DNA of 49,647 nt from Pseudomonas floridensis (GTDB lineage Bacteria > Pseudomonadota > Gammaproteobacteria > Pseudomonadales > Pseudomonadaceae): assembly GCF_002087235.1 (NCBI RefSeq), contig NZ_MUIO01000016.1, forward strand, positions 1-49,647, written 5' to 3'. Below are positions 6,709 to 15,375 of the stretch, in pieces (position 1 is the stretch's first letter; each line of letters opens with the position of its first letter). The position numbers and the translations under genes are program-made. Under the pieces are notes generated by a model. That model worked only from the letters and a program-made list of their open reading frames with translations, did no database searches and was not told the DNA's origin.

Positions 6709-8370
6709 ATGTCGATCTTCCATCAGGGGCTGTCCAAAGGCCCGGCCAACCACATGGCGCTTACGCCGCTGAGTTTTCTTGAGCGTACTGCCGCGACTTA
6801 CCCGGATTATCCGGCAGTCATTCATGGCGCGATTCGGCGTGACTGGGCGCAGACGTATCGCCGCTGTCGTCAGCTCGCTTCAGGATTGAGCCAGTTGGGT
6901 GTGCAAAGCGGCGATACGGTTGCGGTGATGCTGCCCAATATTCCGGCAATGCTTGAGGTGCATTTTGGTGTGCCGATGCTGGGTGCGGTGCTCAATACAC
7001 TGAATGTGCGCCTGGATGCATCGGCCATTGCTTTCATGCTCGGGCATGGCGAAGCCAAGGTGTTGATTGCCGACCGTGAGTTTCATGCGGTGGTGCATGC
7101 GGCGTTGGCAATGCTGGAAAACCCGCCGCTGTTGATTGATGTGGACGATCCCGAGTATGGCGAAGGACGACTGCTCAGCGAGCTCGACTACGACGCGCTG
7201 CTTGGCGCAGGTGATCCCGATTTCGAGTGGCGATGGCCTGAGGACGAATGGGCGCCGATCTCCCTGAATTACACCTCCGGCACGACCGGCGACCCCAAAG
7301 GTGTGGTCTATCACCATCGCGGTGCGTTTCTGAATGCCATTGGTAATCAGATGGCCTGGGGCATGGGCCTGCATCCGGTCTATCTGTGGACGCTACCGAT
7401 GTTTCACTGCAACGGCTGGTGTTATCCCTGGACCATCACGGCGCAGGCCGGCACCCATGTGTTTCTGCGTCGCGTCGACCCGCAGAAGATCATTACGCTG
7501 ATCGACGAACACAAGGTCAGCCATTTGTGTGGCGCGCCCATCGTGCTCAACGCGCTGGCCAATCTGCCCGATGCAGCGAACGTCTCGTTCGGCCATGCGG
7601 TCCATGCCATGACCGCAGGTGCTGCGCCGCCTGCGCGGGTCATTGCGTCGGTCGAGGCAATGGGTATCTGCATCACCCACGCGTATGGCCTGACGGAAAC
7701 CTACGGCCCGGTCACGGTTTGTGCCTGGAAGGCTGAATGGGACGAGCTGCCGCCTGACGAGCGCGCATCGTTGAAAGCGCGGCAGGGTGTACGCTATCCG
7801 ACGCTCGAAGGGGTAATGGTCGCCGATCCGCTGACCCACCAGCCGGTGCCTAAAGATGGCCAGACCATTGGCGAGATCTATATGCGTGGCAATACCGTCA
7901 TGAAAGGCTACCTGGGCAACCCGACCGCCACGGATAAAGCGTTCGAGGGCGGCTGGTTTCACTCCGGCGATCTGGCGGTGTGGCATGCCGACGGCTATCT
8001 GGAGATTCGTGATCGCAGCAAGGACATCATCATTTCCGGCGGCGAGAACATTTCGACCATCGAGGTTGAAGGTGTGCTGTATCGCCATCCGGCCATTCTG
8101 GAAGCCGCCGTTGTCGCCCGGCCTGACGAGAAGTGGGGCGAGACGCCGTGTGCCTTCGTCACCCTCAAGACCGGCTCTGACCAGGTGACGGCTGAGCAGC
8201 TCATGCGTTTTTGCCGCGAGCATCTGGCGGGCTTCAAGGTCCCGAAAACCGTGGTGTTTACGCCGCTGCCGAAAACCTCGACCGGCAAGATCCAGAAGTT
8301 TCTATTGCGCGAATGGGCGAAAAACGGCCAGACCGATCAGGGCGTGAAAGTGGATGCGGCTTCGCAGTAG
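6709..8370 (+). CDS. medium-chain acyl-CoA ligase (AlkK-like, AMP-forming)
   Basis: This 553-residue protein belongs to the ANL superfamily and activates a carboxylic acid to its CoA thioester through an acyl-adenylate. Visible motifs are the P-loop TSGTTGDPKG (about residues 188-197), AYGLTETYG (about 324-332), GWFHSGDLA with the hinge RDRSKDIIISGGENISTIEVE split at residues 438-458, and the catalytic-lysine motif PKTSTGKIQKF near 521-531. Length and motif spacing fit AlkK-type enzymes for medium-chain or branched acids; the exact substrate is not readable. The ATG at 6709 (MSIFHQGLSKG) is preferred over in-frame upstream starts because homologues begin there. The gene stands alone and its end overlaps the convergent gene by 34 bases. 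Confidence 0.88.
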   Translation: MSIFHQGLSKGPANHMALTPLSFLERTAATYPDYPAVIHGAIRRDWAQTYRRCRQLASGLSQLGVQSGDTVAVMLPNIPAMLEVHFGVPMLGAVLNTLNVRLDASAIAFMLGHGEAKVLIADREFHAVVHAALAMLENPPLLIDVDDPEYGEGRLLSELDYDALLGAGDPDFEWRWPEDEWAPISLNYTSGTTGDPKGVVYHHRGAFLNAIGNQMAWGMGLHPVYLWTLPMFHCNGWCYPWTITAQAGTHVFLRRVDPQKIITLIDEHKVSHLCGAPIVLNALANLPDAANVSFGHAVHAMTAGAAPPARVIASVEAMGICITHAYGLTETYGPVTVCAWKAEWDELPPDERASLKARQGVRYPTLEGVMVADPLTHQPVPKDGQTIGEIYMRGNTVMKGYLGNPTATDKAFEGGWFHSGDLAVWHADGYLEIRDRSKDIIISGGENISTIEVEGVLYRHPAILEAAVVARPDEKWGETPCAFVTLKTGSDQVTAEQLMRFCREHLAGFKVPKTVVFTPLPKTSTGKIQKFLLREWAKNGQTDQGVKVDAASQ

Positions 8371-9167
8371 CGTTGTTCGGCGTTGCGGCTCTCCTGATCG
8401 CGATCCCGGTTCGCACGCTTGGTCCACTCCCGGCATTCCTCACGGAAGTTGACCTGCGCGGATTTGCGGCACTCGCGTCGTTCCACTGAGCGAGCAAGGA
8501 AGTTCTCGCACACGCTGTCGCCGTCGATGGTGTTGTCGTAGACACGCCACTGCGCGCGATAGCGGTTGCGCCCGTCCCACTCGCGTATGGAAACGGTTGC
8601 CACCTTGTAAGGTCGCGAAGGTCGGGCGGCGGGTCGGGCGGCGTCTGCCTTGAAGTCGGCCATGTAGCCCGCCGACACCATGCCTTGCGCCGGTTCGGTC
8701 TGAGTCGGGCGCGGGACCTGGCCGAAACGGCAATTCAGGACGCTCTCATCGATGACATTGCCGTTCTTCAGGCAGTTATCCAGCGGTTGTAACGGGGCGT
8801 TCGACGCGGCCGCACTGGCGGGCTCGGTTTTGGGCAACACATACGCTTCCCGACGCAGCGTGGCAGGGGATGGGCTGGCTGTCGGCACCGATTCCGAATC
8901 GATCCAGGACGTCTGCGCTTCAACGGCGGGCGGTTCAGCGACCGGCAGCGGCACAGCCTTGGGCTTGTGCAGGTGCGAAGTGATCATGGCACCCAGGCAA
9001 CCCACGACAACCAGGCCCGCCAGCCATAACCCGTAGGCGCGCGGCTTGCGTGGACGAGGGCTGACCTTTCGGCTCGGGTGCGAACCCAGCACCACATCGA
9101 CCTGGCCGGGCACAAGACGCTGGATGCGGATAATTCCGTCATCGTCTGACTGCTGCGTGGAATCCAT
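8337..9167 (-). CDS. single-pass membrane-anchored periplasmic protein, unknown
   Basis: This 276-residue protein starts at the ATG at 9167, which follows AAGGAG by six bases; the ATG six codons upstream would place that site inside the coding region. About 40 basic/polar residues precede one hydrophobic segment (AYGLWLAGLVVVGCLGAMI, about residues 44-62). A Pro/Ala-rich linker and a Cys-containing domain with VYDNTIDGDSVCENFLARSV follow. The C-terminal region is rich in Arg, Glu and Cys, with several Cys likely forming disulfides. It probably has its N-terminus inside and its C-terminal domain in the periplasm. I do not recognise a named family. Confidence 0.75.
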   Translation of the reverse strand: MDSTQQSDDDGIIRIQRLVPGQVDVVLGSHPSRKVSPRPRKPRAYGLWLAGLVVVGCLGAMITSHLHKPKAVPLPVAEPPAVEAQTSWIDSESVPTASPSPATLRREAYVLPKTEPASAAASNAPLQPLDNCLKNGNVIDESVLNCRFGQVPRPTQTEPAQGMVSAGYMADFKADAARPAARPSRPYKVATVSIREWDGRNRYRAQWRVYDNTIDGDSVCENFLARSVERRECRKSAQVNFREECREWTKRANRDRDQESRNAEQRYCEAASTFTP

Positions 9168-9352
9168 TCCTGCTCCTTGAATCATTGATCACGCTGCGTG
9201 GTCTGGCTATGTGCCACGTATCGGGGTTTCAAGTGTATCGGTGTTCAGGGCGATTTCTGAAATGTTTTAGAGGTGTCGCCGCCGCGTCCTACGCGCTAAG
9301 GTCGAATCCGTTTTGATTCACCCGTTTCGATTCATTTAGGGAAGCGCCGCAC

Positions 9353-11287
9353 ATGCACGAACGTCTTGAGCAGGTTTTCGGTTACTCGCAGTTTCGTCCG
9401 GGGCAAGAGGCAGCCATTGGTGCGGTGCTGGCCGGGCGTTCCGCAGCCGCGATTTTCCCCACCGGTTCAGGCAAATCACTCTGCTACCAATTGCCGGCGT
9501 TGATGTTGCCGCACCTGACGCTGGTGGTGTCGCCTTTGCTGGCGCTGATTCAGGACCAGTTGGCCTTTCTCAAGCGTCACGGCATTGCGGCGGCGAGCAT
9601 CGATTCGGCGCAGAGCCGCGAGGACGTCGCCCATGTGATGGCGCAGGCGCGCTCCGGGGAGTTGAAGGTGCTGATGATTTCCGTAGAGCGTCTCAAGAAT
9701 GAACGCTTTCGCCAGTTCATCACCCAAGTCCCGATCTCGCTGCTGGTGGTGGACGAGGCGCACTGCATCTCCGAATGGGGCCACAACTTCCGGCCCGATT
9801 ATCTGAAGCTGCCCGACTACCAGCGCGAGTTCAATATCCCGCAGGCCTTGCTGTTGACTGCCACGGCCACGCCGCAGGTGATTGCCGACATGCAGGACAA
9901 GTTCGCCATCGCGCCGCAGGACGTGGTCACCACCGGCTTCTATCGCGCCAACCTGCATCTGTGGGTCGAGCCGGTCAGCGGATGGGACAAGCGTCGGCGG
10001 CTGGTCGAATGGCTGAGCGAGCGAAGCGGGCAGCCGACCATCGTTTACGTCACGTTGCAGAAAACCGCCGAATACATCGCGGCGCACTTGCAGCAGAGCG
10101 GCCTGCCAGCCAGCGCCTACCATGCCGGTTTGCCCAACGATAAGCGCGAGTCGATCCAGCAGCAGTTCATGAGCGGTCGCCTGAACTGCATCGTTGCCAC
10201 CATCGCGTTCGGCATGGGCATCGATAAGAGCGATATCCGCAACGTGGTGCACTTCGACCTGCCTAAATCCATCGAGAACTACAGCCAGGAAATCGGCCGG
10301 GCAGGGCGCGACGGTGCGGCGTCCGATTGTCTGGTGCTCGCCAACCGCGACAGCATCAACGTGCTGGAAAACTTTGTGTATGGCGACACACCGGAGCGTG
10401 AGGGCATCGCTCGCGTTCTGGAGGACTTGCTTAACGCACGTCACGACGGGCAATGGGAGTTTCTGCTGAATCCGTTGGCGGATCTCAGCAACATCCGCCA
10501 ACTGCCGCTCAAGACGCTGCTGGTACAACTGGAACTGCGCGGGATCATCGCGCCGCGTTACGCCTATTTCGCGGAATACCGCTTCAAGTTTCTGATTGAG
10601 CCAGGTGAATTACTGGCGCGCTTCGAAGGTGAGCGACGGCAGTTCGTCGAAGCGGTCATCCAGACGTCCAGTCGAGCGCGAACCTGGGCGACGGTGGATT
10701 TCGATGCGCTCTACCAGCAGTACGGTGCCGAGCGCGGGCGTGTGGTCACGGCGCTGGATTACTTTCAGGAGAAGGGCTGGATCGAGCTGGAAAGCAAGCA
10801 GATGACCGAGGTCTACAGCCTGTTGCGCAGCGATTTTGATCCAGAGGCGCTGAGCGACGAGTTGCACGCTTACTTCAGCGAGCATGAAGCGACCGAAGTC
10901 GCCCGGATACACACCATGCTTGACGTGTTCGCGAGCGATCAATGCCTGACGCACCGTCTTGCCCAGTACTTTGGCGACCACAACGCCCCGCAGCGTTGCG
11001 GCCATTGCTCGGTGTGCCATGGCCAGATCGCCCATCTGCCAGAGCCTCCTGCACTCGAACCGCTAGGCAACAAAGACTTTCAGCAGCTGTGCGGCGATTT
11101 CATTCACAAGCATCAGGACCACAGCGGCCAGCCGCCAAGCGCGGAATGCCTGACGCGTTTTCTGTGCGGCATCAGTGTGCCGCTCTTCACAAAGCTGAAA
11201 GCGCGTGCCACTGCGGGATTCGCCGAACTGGAGGATTATCCATATGCGCACGTGCGGACGTGGGTGCTGAGCCGGCTCGTAGCGTGA
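9353..11287 (+). CDS. RecQ-family ATP-dependent DNA helicase
   Basis: This 644-residue superfamily 2 helicase probably unwinds DNA 3' to 5' in recombination and repair. It shows Walker A FPTGSGKSLCYQLPA (about residues 35-49), the DEAH box VVDEAHCISEWGHNFRPDY (about 131-149), motif IV-V region AFGMGIDKSDIRNVVHFDLP, and the arginine-finger motif QEIGRAGRDGA. A zinc-binding cluster CGHCSVCHG sits near residue 547. It is shorter at the C-terminus than E. coli RecQ logic would predict and lacks an obvious HRDC domain, so it may be the second RecQ-like enzyme of Pseudomonas. AGGGAAG eight bases before the ATG supports the start. Confidence 0.9.
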   Translation: MHERLEQVFGYSQFRPGQEAAIGAVLAGRSAAAIFPTGSGKSLCYQLPALMLPHLTLVVSPLLALIQDQLAFLKRHGIAAASIDSAQSREDVAHVMAQARSGELKVLMISVERLKNERFRQFITQVPISLLVVDEAHCISEWGHNFRPDYLKLPDYQREFNIPQALLLTATATPQVIADMQDKFAIAPQDVVTTGFYRANLHLWVEPVSGWDKRRRLVEWLSERSGQPTIVYVTLQKTAEYIAAHLQQSGLPASAYHAGLPNDKRESIQQQFMSGRLNCIVATIAFGMGIDKSDIRNVVHFDLPKSIENYSQEIGRAGRDGAASDCLVLANRDSINVLENFVYGDTPEREGIARVLEDLLNARHDGQWEFLLNPLADLSNIRQLPLKTLLVQLELRGIIAPRYAYFAEYRFKFLIEPGELLARFEGERRQFVEAVIQTSSRARTWATVDFDALYQQYGAERGRVVTALDYFQEKGWIELESKQMTEVYSLLRSDFDPEALSDELHAYFSEHEATEVARIHTMLDVFASDQCLTHRLAQYFGDHNAPQRCGHCSVCHGQIAHLPEPPALEPLGNKDFQQLCGDFIHKHQDHSGQPPSAECLTRFLCGISVPLFTKLKARATAGFAELEDYPYAHVRTWVLSRLVA

Positions 11288-11312
11288 CGCAATAGCGTTT
11301 GTCTGCCCCGCC

Positions 11313-11360
11313 ATTTCGTGGACAAGTCCACTCCTGCCCCGTGGGACTCGTCCGCGAATA
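11313..11360 (+). repeat. degenerate REP pair
   Basis: Two facing REP-like arms, ttcgtggacaagtccactc and gggactcgtccgcgaa, lie just after the helicase gene. They are shortened relatives of the gtgggagcggactcgtccgcgaa palindromes elsewhere in the window. Confidence 0.6.
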
Positions 11361-11384
11361 GGCTAAACACCCCCACCGGAACGC

Positions 11385-11412
11385 AAACCGGCCGCTCGAG
11401 AGCGGCCGGTTT
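11385..11412. terminator. bidirectional hairpin terminator
   Basis: A perfect 12-bp stem AAACCGGCCGCT / AGCGGCCGGTTT with loop CGAG lies between the convergent helicase and glycine-zipper genes. It can serve both strands. Confidence 0.75.
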
Positions 11413-11426
11413 CTGTATCTTTATGA

Positions 11427-11906
11427 TCAACGATGACGGTAATCGCGACCATGCTTGCGATGCCCATAGTGCTTGCCACGGTTACCATGACCGCGGTATT
11501 CGCGACGGTCATCACGGCCGCCACGATAGCGGCGATCATCATCGCGGCTTTCATTGCCCATATAATTGCCCAGCGCGCCACCTGCGGCGCCACCTGCAAC
11601 CGAGCCCACCAGGCTGCCCGTGTTGCCGCCTACGCTGCGACCGATCCCGTTCCCGCCCGCAGCGCCCAGCCCACCGCCAATAGCCGCCTCTGTACGATTG
11701 CGGCGATCTGCACCAACCGCGCTACCGGCTGCGCCGCCCAGCCCGGCACCAATTGCCGAACCGGTGCTGCCGCCGACCTGCTGACCGACGACCGAACCCA
11801 GTACCCCACCCAATGCTCCGCCTACGCCTGCCGTCACGTTATCGCCTGCAGAGGCGAAACCGGTGCTCAGGGTAAGAGACAACAACAGTATCGAGGAATA
11901 CTTCAT
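11427..11906 (-). CDS. glycine-zipper outer-membrane-type protein
   Basis: This 159-residue secreted protein starts at ATG 11906 with signal peptide MKYSSILLLSLTLSTGFASA. The mature part is almost entirely small-residue repeats (GGALGGVLGSVVGQQVGGST and similar), typical of glycine-zipper (Rick_17kDa/OmpA-like anchor) segments that insert into membranes. The last 45 residues are Arg/His/Asp-rich (RRYRGGRDDRREYRGHG). It is probably envelope-associated; its function is unknown. An alternative upstream start would add an N-terminal extension without a signal peptide and is less likely. Confidence 0.8.
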   Translation of the reverse strand: MKYSSILLLSLTLSTGFASAGDNVTAGVGGALGGVLGSVVGQQVGGSTGSAIGAGLGGAAGSAVGADRRNRTEAAIGGGLGAAGGNGIGRSVGGNTGSLVGSVAGGAAGGALGNYMGNESRDDDRRYRGGRDDRREYRGHGNRGKHYGHRKHGRDYRHR

Positions 11907-12024
11907 GTAGGGAATCTCATAGGGATGACGCCGCGATATTCGTGTCAAGTGAAGAATGTAGCAATGCAAATCCGACGAGTAACACGATTGCAAAACAAAC
12001 AGCTAAGTTATTGTTTTGGCTAAG

Positions 12025-12051
12025 GAACTTAAACCTGAAAATACAGTCTGA
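12025..12051 (+). promoter_or_regulatory. AlgU (sigma-22/sigma-E-type) promoter-like sequence
   Basis: GAACTT (12025-12030), a 16-bp spacer and TCTGA (12047-12051) match the AlgU -35/-10 consensus. No plus-strand gene follows before a terminator about 14 bases downstream, so either a very short RNA is made or the match is chance. Confidence 0.4.
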
Positions 12052-12064
12052 GGTTACTTGCGAC

Positions 12065-12096
12065 AGGCCCGTTTCCAGAGAAACGGGCCTTTTTTA
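12065..12096 (+). terminator. rho-independent terminator reading on the plus strand
   Basis: The stem AGGCCCGTTTC/GAAACGGGCCT (11 bp) with a CAGA loop is followed by six T on the plus strand only. Flanking genes on both sides are on the minus strand, so its natural transcript is unexplained. It could also act as a transcript end for antisense reads. Confidence 0.7.
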
Positions 12097-12102
12097 TGGG
12101 CT

Positions 12103-14439
12103 TCAGATAATCCGCACCGACTCCGCCGAGCGCTCAAGGCGGATCGCCACGAACTTCGAGGTCGGCGTGCTGCTGCCGTCACCAACGCTTTCCAGCGGTA
12201 CCAGTGGGTTGACCTCTGGATAGTAAGCCGCCGCCTGGCCGGCCGGGATGTCGAACGGCAGCAGGGTGAAGCCCTTCACGCGGCGCTCGCGGTTGTCGCC
12301 CCAGATCGAGATCAGGTCCGCTTTCTGGCCCGGCTGGAAGCCGAGGCGGATGATGTCGGCTTCGTTGACGAACAGCACGTCGCGTTGACCTTTCACACCG
12401 CGATAACGGTCGTCCAGGCCATAGATGGTGGTGTTGTACTGATCGTGCGAGCGCATGGACTGCATGATCAGGTCCGGAATCTCGCCGGTGGAACTGATGC
12501 CCTCATGCAGCAAGGTGCTCGGCAGTTTGTTGGGCTTGAAGTTGGCGCGGGTCGATGCGGTGTTCCAGCGACGTGCGCCCGCCGCATTGCCCAGGTAGAA
12601 ACCGCCCGGGTTTTTGATGCGCTCGTTGAAATCCTTGAAGCCTGGAATGGTGTCTTCGATCAGATCGCGAATGCGGCTGTAGTCCTGCGCCAGCCACAAC
12701 CAGTCGACCGGTTGCTTGCCCAGCGTCGCGTTGGCGATGCCGGCCAGGATCGCAGGCTCGGAGCGCATCTGCGAGGAGATCGGCTGCAACTGACCGTTCG
12801 AGGCGTGCACCATGCTGAACGAGTCTTCCACGGTGACCGCTTGCGGACCGTTATCCTGAATATCGATGTCGGTACGACCGAAGCACGGCAGGATCAGCGC
12901 GTCCTTACCGTGAAACAGGTGGCTGCGGTTGAGCTTGGTACTGATTTGTACCGTCAGGTCACAGTTGGTCAGTGCTTCGGCGGTGCGATGGCTGTCTGGC
13001 GTGGCCTGGGCAAAGTTGCCGCCCAGCGCGATGAACACCTTGGCGCGGCCTTCGGCCATGGCATGGATGGCTTCGACCACGTTATGGCCGTTTTCGCGGG
13101 GCACCTTGAACTGGAAGCGTTTTTCCAGAGCGTCCAGCAGGAACACCGGCGGGCGCTCGTTGATGCCCATGGTGCGGTCGCCTTGCACGTTGCTGTGACC
13201 GCGCACCGGGCACAGACCGGCGCCCGGCTTGCCAATGTTCCCGCGCAGCATCATCAGGTTGGCGATTTCCTGAATGGTCGCCACCGAGTGACGATGCTGA
13301 GTGATGCCCATTGCCCAGCACATGATGACGTTCTTGCCTGCGGCGTACATGCGCGCCGACTGTTCGACATCGGCAAGCGGCAGACCCGATTGTTCGACGA
13401 TCTCGTCCCATGACGTGTCGTCGATGGCCGCCAGGTAATCCAGCACGCCTTCAGTGTGTTCGTTCAGGAACGCGTGATCGAACACCGACGGCGCGTTGTT
13501 CAGTTGCGCCTCGCGCTCCCATTGCAGCAGGTACTTGGCCATACCGCGCAGCAGCGCCATGTCGCCACCCAATGCCGGGCGGAAGTAGGCGGTGTTGGTC
13601 GGGCGGTCGCCGTTGGTGAGCATTTCCATCGGGTGCTGCGGGTGTTGGAAACGCTCCAGGCCACGCTCTTTCAACGGGTTCACGCATACCACCTGCGCGC
13701 CACGCTTTACTGCTTCGCGAAGCGGCTCGAGCATGCGCGGGTGGTTGGTGCCGGGGTTTTGGCCCAGTACGAAAATCGCGTCCGCATGTTCGAAGTCATC
13801 GAAGGTCACGGTGCCTTTGCCGACGCCGACGCTTTGCGACAAGGCAACGCCGCTGGCCTCGTGGCACATGTTCGAGCAGTCCGGGAAGTTGTTGGTGCCG
13901 TAGGCGCGCACGAACAACTGGTACAGGTAAGCCGCTTCGTTGCTGGCGCGGCCGGAGGTGTAGAACTCGGCCATGTTCGGGCTGGGCAGAGCTTTCAGGT
14001 GTTTGGCGATCAGCGCGAAGGCATCGTCCCAGGCGATGGGCTTGTAACGGTCGGTTTCGGCGTCGTAGACCATCGGCTCGGTCAGGCGGCCCTGATACTC
14101 AAGCCAGTAGTCGCTCTGCTCCAGCAACGCGGTCACGCTGTGGCGGGCGAAGAAGGCCGGGTCGACGCGGCGCTTGGTGGCTTCCCAGTTGACCGCCTTG
14201 GCGCCGTTCTCACAGAACTTGACCATGCCGCTTTCCGGCGAATCGCCCCACGCGCAACCGGGGCAGTCGAAACCGCCGTTCTGGTTGGTCTTGAGCATCA
14301 TGCGCAGGTTTTTCAGCGCATTGTCGCTGCCCAGCCAGGCCTGCGTCACGCTGATCAGTGCGCCCCAGCCGCCAGCCGCACCTTTGTATGGCTTGTAGCG
14401 GGGTGTAGGTGTCTTGTCGGCTTGGTGATGAGTGCTCAC
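12103..14439 (-). CDS. ydeP: FdhF/YdeP-type molybdopterin oxidoreductase
   Basis: This 778-residue protein belongs to the molybdopterin-dependent oxidoreductase superfamily and resembles E. coli YdeP rather than respiratory formate dehydrogenases. The N-terminal NGGFDCPGCAWGD supplies Cys59 and Cys62 for a probable Fe-S site. SNMCHEASGVALSQSVGVGK and VLGQNPGTNHPRM are molybdopterin-binding segments. It starts with GTG (GTGA overlap with the fdhD stop) with GGAG nine bases upstream, so the two genes are translated together. YdeP proteins are linked to acid resistance in E. coli; the substrate is unknown and true formate dehydrogenase activity should not be assumed. Confidence 0.88.
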   Translation of the reverse strand: MSTHHQADKTPTPRYKPYKGAAGGWGALISVTQAWLGSDNALKNLRMMLKTNQNGGFDCPGCAWGDSPESGMVKFCENGAKAVNWEATKRRVDPAFFARHSVTALLEQSDYWLEYQGRLTEPMVYDAETDRYKPIAWDDAFALIAKHLKALPSPNMAEFYTSGRASNEAAYLYQLFVRAYGTNNFPDCSNMCHEASGVALSQSVGVGKGTVTFDDFEHADAIFVLGQNPGTNHPRMLEPLREAVKRGAQVVCVNPLKERGLERFQHPQHPMEMLTNGDRPTNTAYFRPALGGDMALLRGMAKYLLQWEREAQLNNAPSVFDHAFLNEHTEGVLDYLAAIDDTSWDEIVEQSGLPLADVEQSARMYAAGKNVIMCWAMGITQHRHSVATIQEIANLMMLRGNIGKPGAGLCPVRGHSNVQGDRTMGINERPPVFLLDALEKRFQFKVPRENGHNVVEAIHAMAEGRAKVFIALGGNFAQATPDSHRTAEALTNCDLTVQISTKLNRSHLFHGKDALILPCFGRTDIDIQDNGPQAVTVEDSFSMVHASNGQLQPISSQMRSEPAILAGIANATLGKQPVDWLWLAQDYSRIRDLIEDTIPGFKDFNERIKNPGGFYLGNAAGARRWNTASTRANFKPNKLPSTLLHEGISSTGEIPDLIMQSMRSHDQYNTTIYGLDDRYRGVKGQRDVLFVNEADIIRLGFQPGQKADLISIWGDNRERRVKGFTLLPFDIPAGQAAAYYPEVNPLVPLESVGDGSSTPTSKFVAIRLERSAESVRII

Positions 14440-15272
14440 GCTTGAATCTCCATCGCAGGGCTATAGACCCGCGGCGCACTGTGCTGCGGCAGGTGGATTA
14501 AATTAAGGTTGTGTCGGCGTGCCCATTGCAGGGCCAGGCCGGTGGGCGAGGACAGACTGACCAGCGTCTGGATACCTGCGCGCAGAACTTTCTGGATCAA
14601 CTCCAGGCTGCAGCGACTGGTGACGATGGCCGTGCCGCCCGCCAAGGGAATATCTTGACGAATGAGCGCGCCGATCAGCTTGTCCAGCGCGTTGTGCCGC
14701 CCGATGTCTTCACGACCTAGCAACAACTGGCCGTAGCCATCCATGTAGATGGCGGCATGCACGGCGCCGCAGTGCTGCCCCAACGGCTGAAATTCGCCGA
14801 TACGCTGGCGCAGGCCTTCCAGCCATTGAATCGGTGGGAGCGGTGCGCCAGGCAGCGCGTTAAGTTCCGGCAGCGCCTGCTCGACCGCTTCGACGCCGCA
14901 CAGGCCACAGCCGCTGGTGCCTGCTAGCTGGCGGCGTTGCTGTTTCATTTCCCAGAAAGCACGGCTGGCGATTTCGACCTCGGCCTGCATCGCCGAGCCG
15001 CAACCGCTGAGTTTCAAGTCGTAGATTTCATCGCGTGACGCAATGATCCCGCTGCCCAGGCTGAAGCCGACGATGAAGTCTTCGAGGTCGGTCGGGCTGA
15101 CCAGCATGACGGCCTGGCTGATGCCGTTGTAGGCGATCGCCAGCGCCACTTCCTCGGCAAGTGCCGTGCGTGCGCCGTCCTGACCTTCGAGGGTCGCGTA
15201 ACTGTAGGACTGGCTGGCTTCGGGGGCGGGCGCGAAAGCAGACGCGGTGCCGACCGTGCGCTTGGCATGCAT
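14436..15272 (-). CDS. fdhD: formate dehydrogenase accessory sulfurtransferase FdhD
   Basis: This 278-residue FdhD protein transfers sulfur from IscS to the molybdenum cofactor before its insertion into the enzyme. The conserved loop TSGCGLCG (Cys at about 122 and 125) carries the persulfide cysteines. REDIGRHNALDKLIG near residues 190-204 is the family signature. Transcribed first in an operon with the downstream ydeP-like oxidoreductase, whose GTG overlaps its stop, it is the likely maturation factor for that enzyme. ATG 15272 is preferred; a TTG two codons upstream is possible. No strong ribosome binding site is seen. Confidence 0.93.
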   Translation of the reverse strand: MHAKRTVGTASAFAPAPEASQSYSYATLEGQDGARTALAEEVALAIAYNGISQAVMLVSPTDLEDFIVGFSLGSGIIASRDEIYDLKLSGCGSAMQAEVEIASRAFWEMKQQRRQLAGTSGCGLCGVEAVEQALPELNALPGAPLPPIQWLEGLRQRIGEFQPLGQHCGAVHAAIYMDGYGQLLLGREDIGRHNALDKLIGALIRQDIPLAGGTAIVTSRCSLELIQKVLRAGIQTLVSLSSPTGLALQWARRHNLNLIHLPQHSAPRVYSPAMEIQA

Positions 15273-15375
15273 GGGCAAAAATACCGGCAGATTGACACCT
15301 ACCAGACTAGGCCTGTTGTCCGGTATCGTCTAATCGCTAGTTCCAATGCGCTGATAGATAACGTCGATCAGCGTT

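Noticed and set aside
12058..13413. 451-codon plus-strand frame and a 329-codon one at 13456-14445
   Set aside because: Both lie antisense to the ydeP-like gene, whose molybdopterin motifs and GTGA coupling to fdhD are clear. Long antisense frames are expected in GC-rich DNA.
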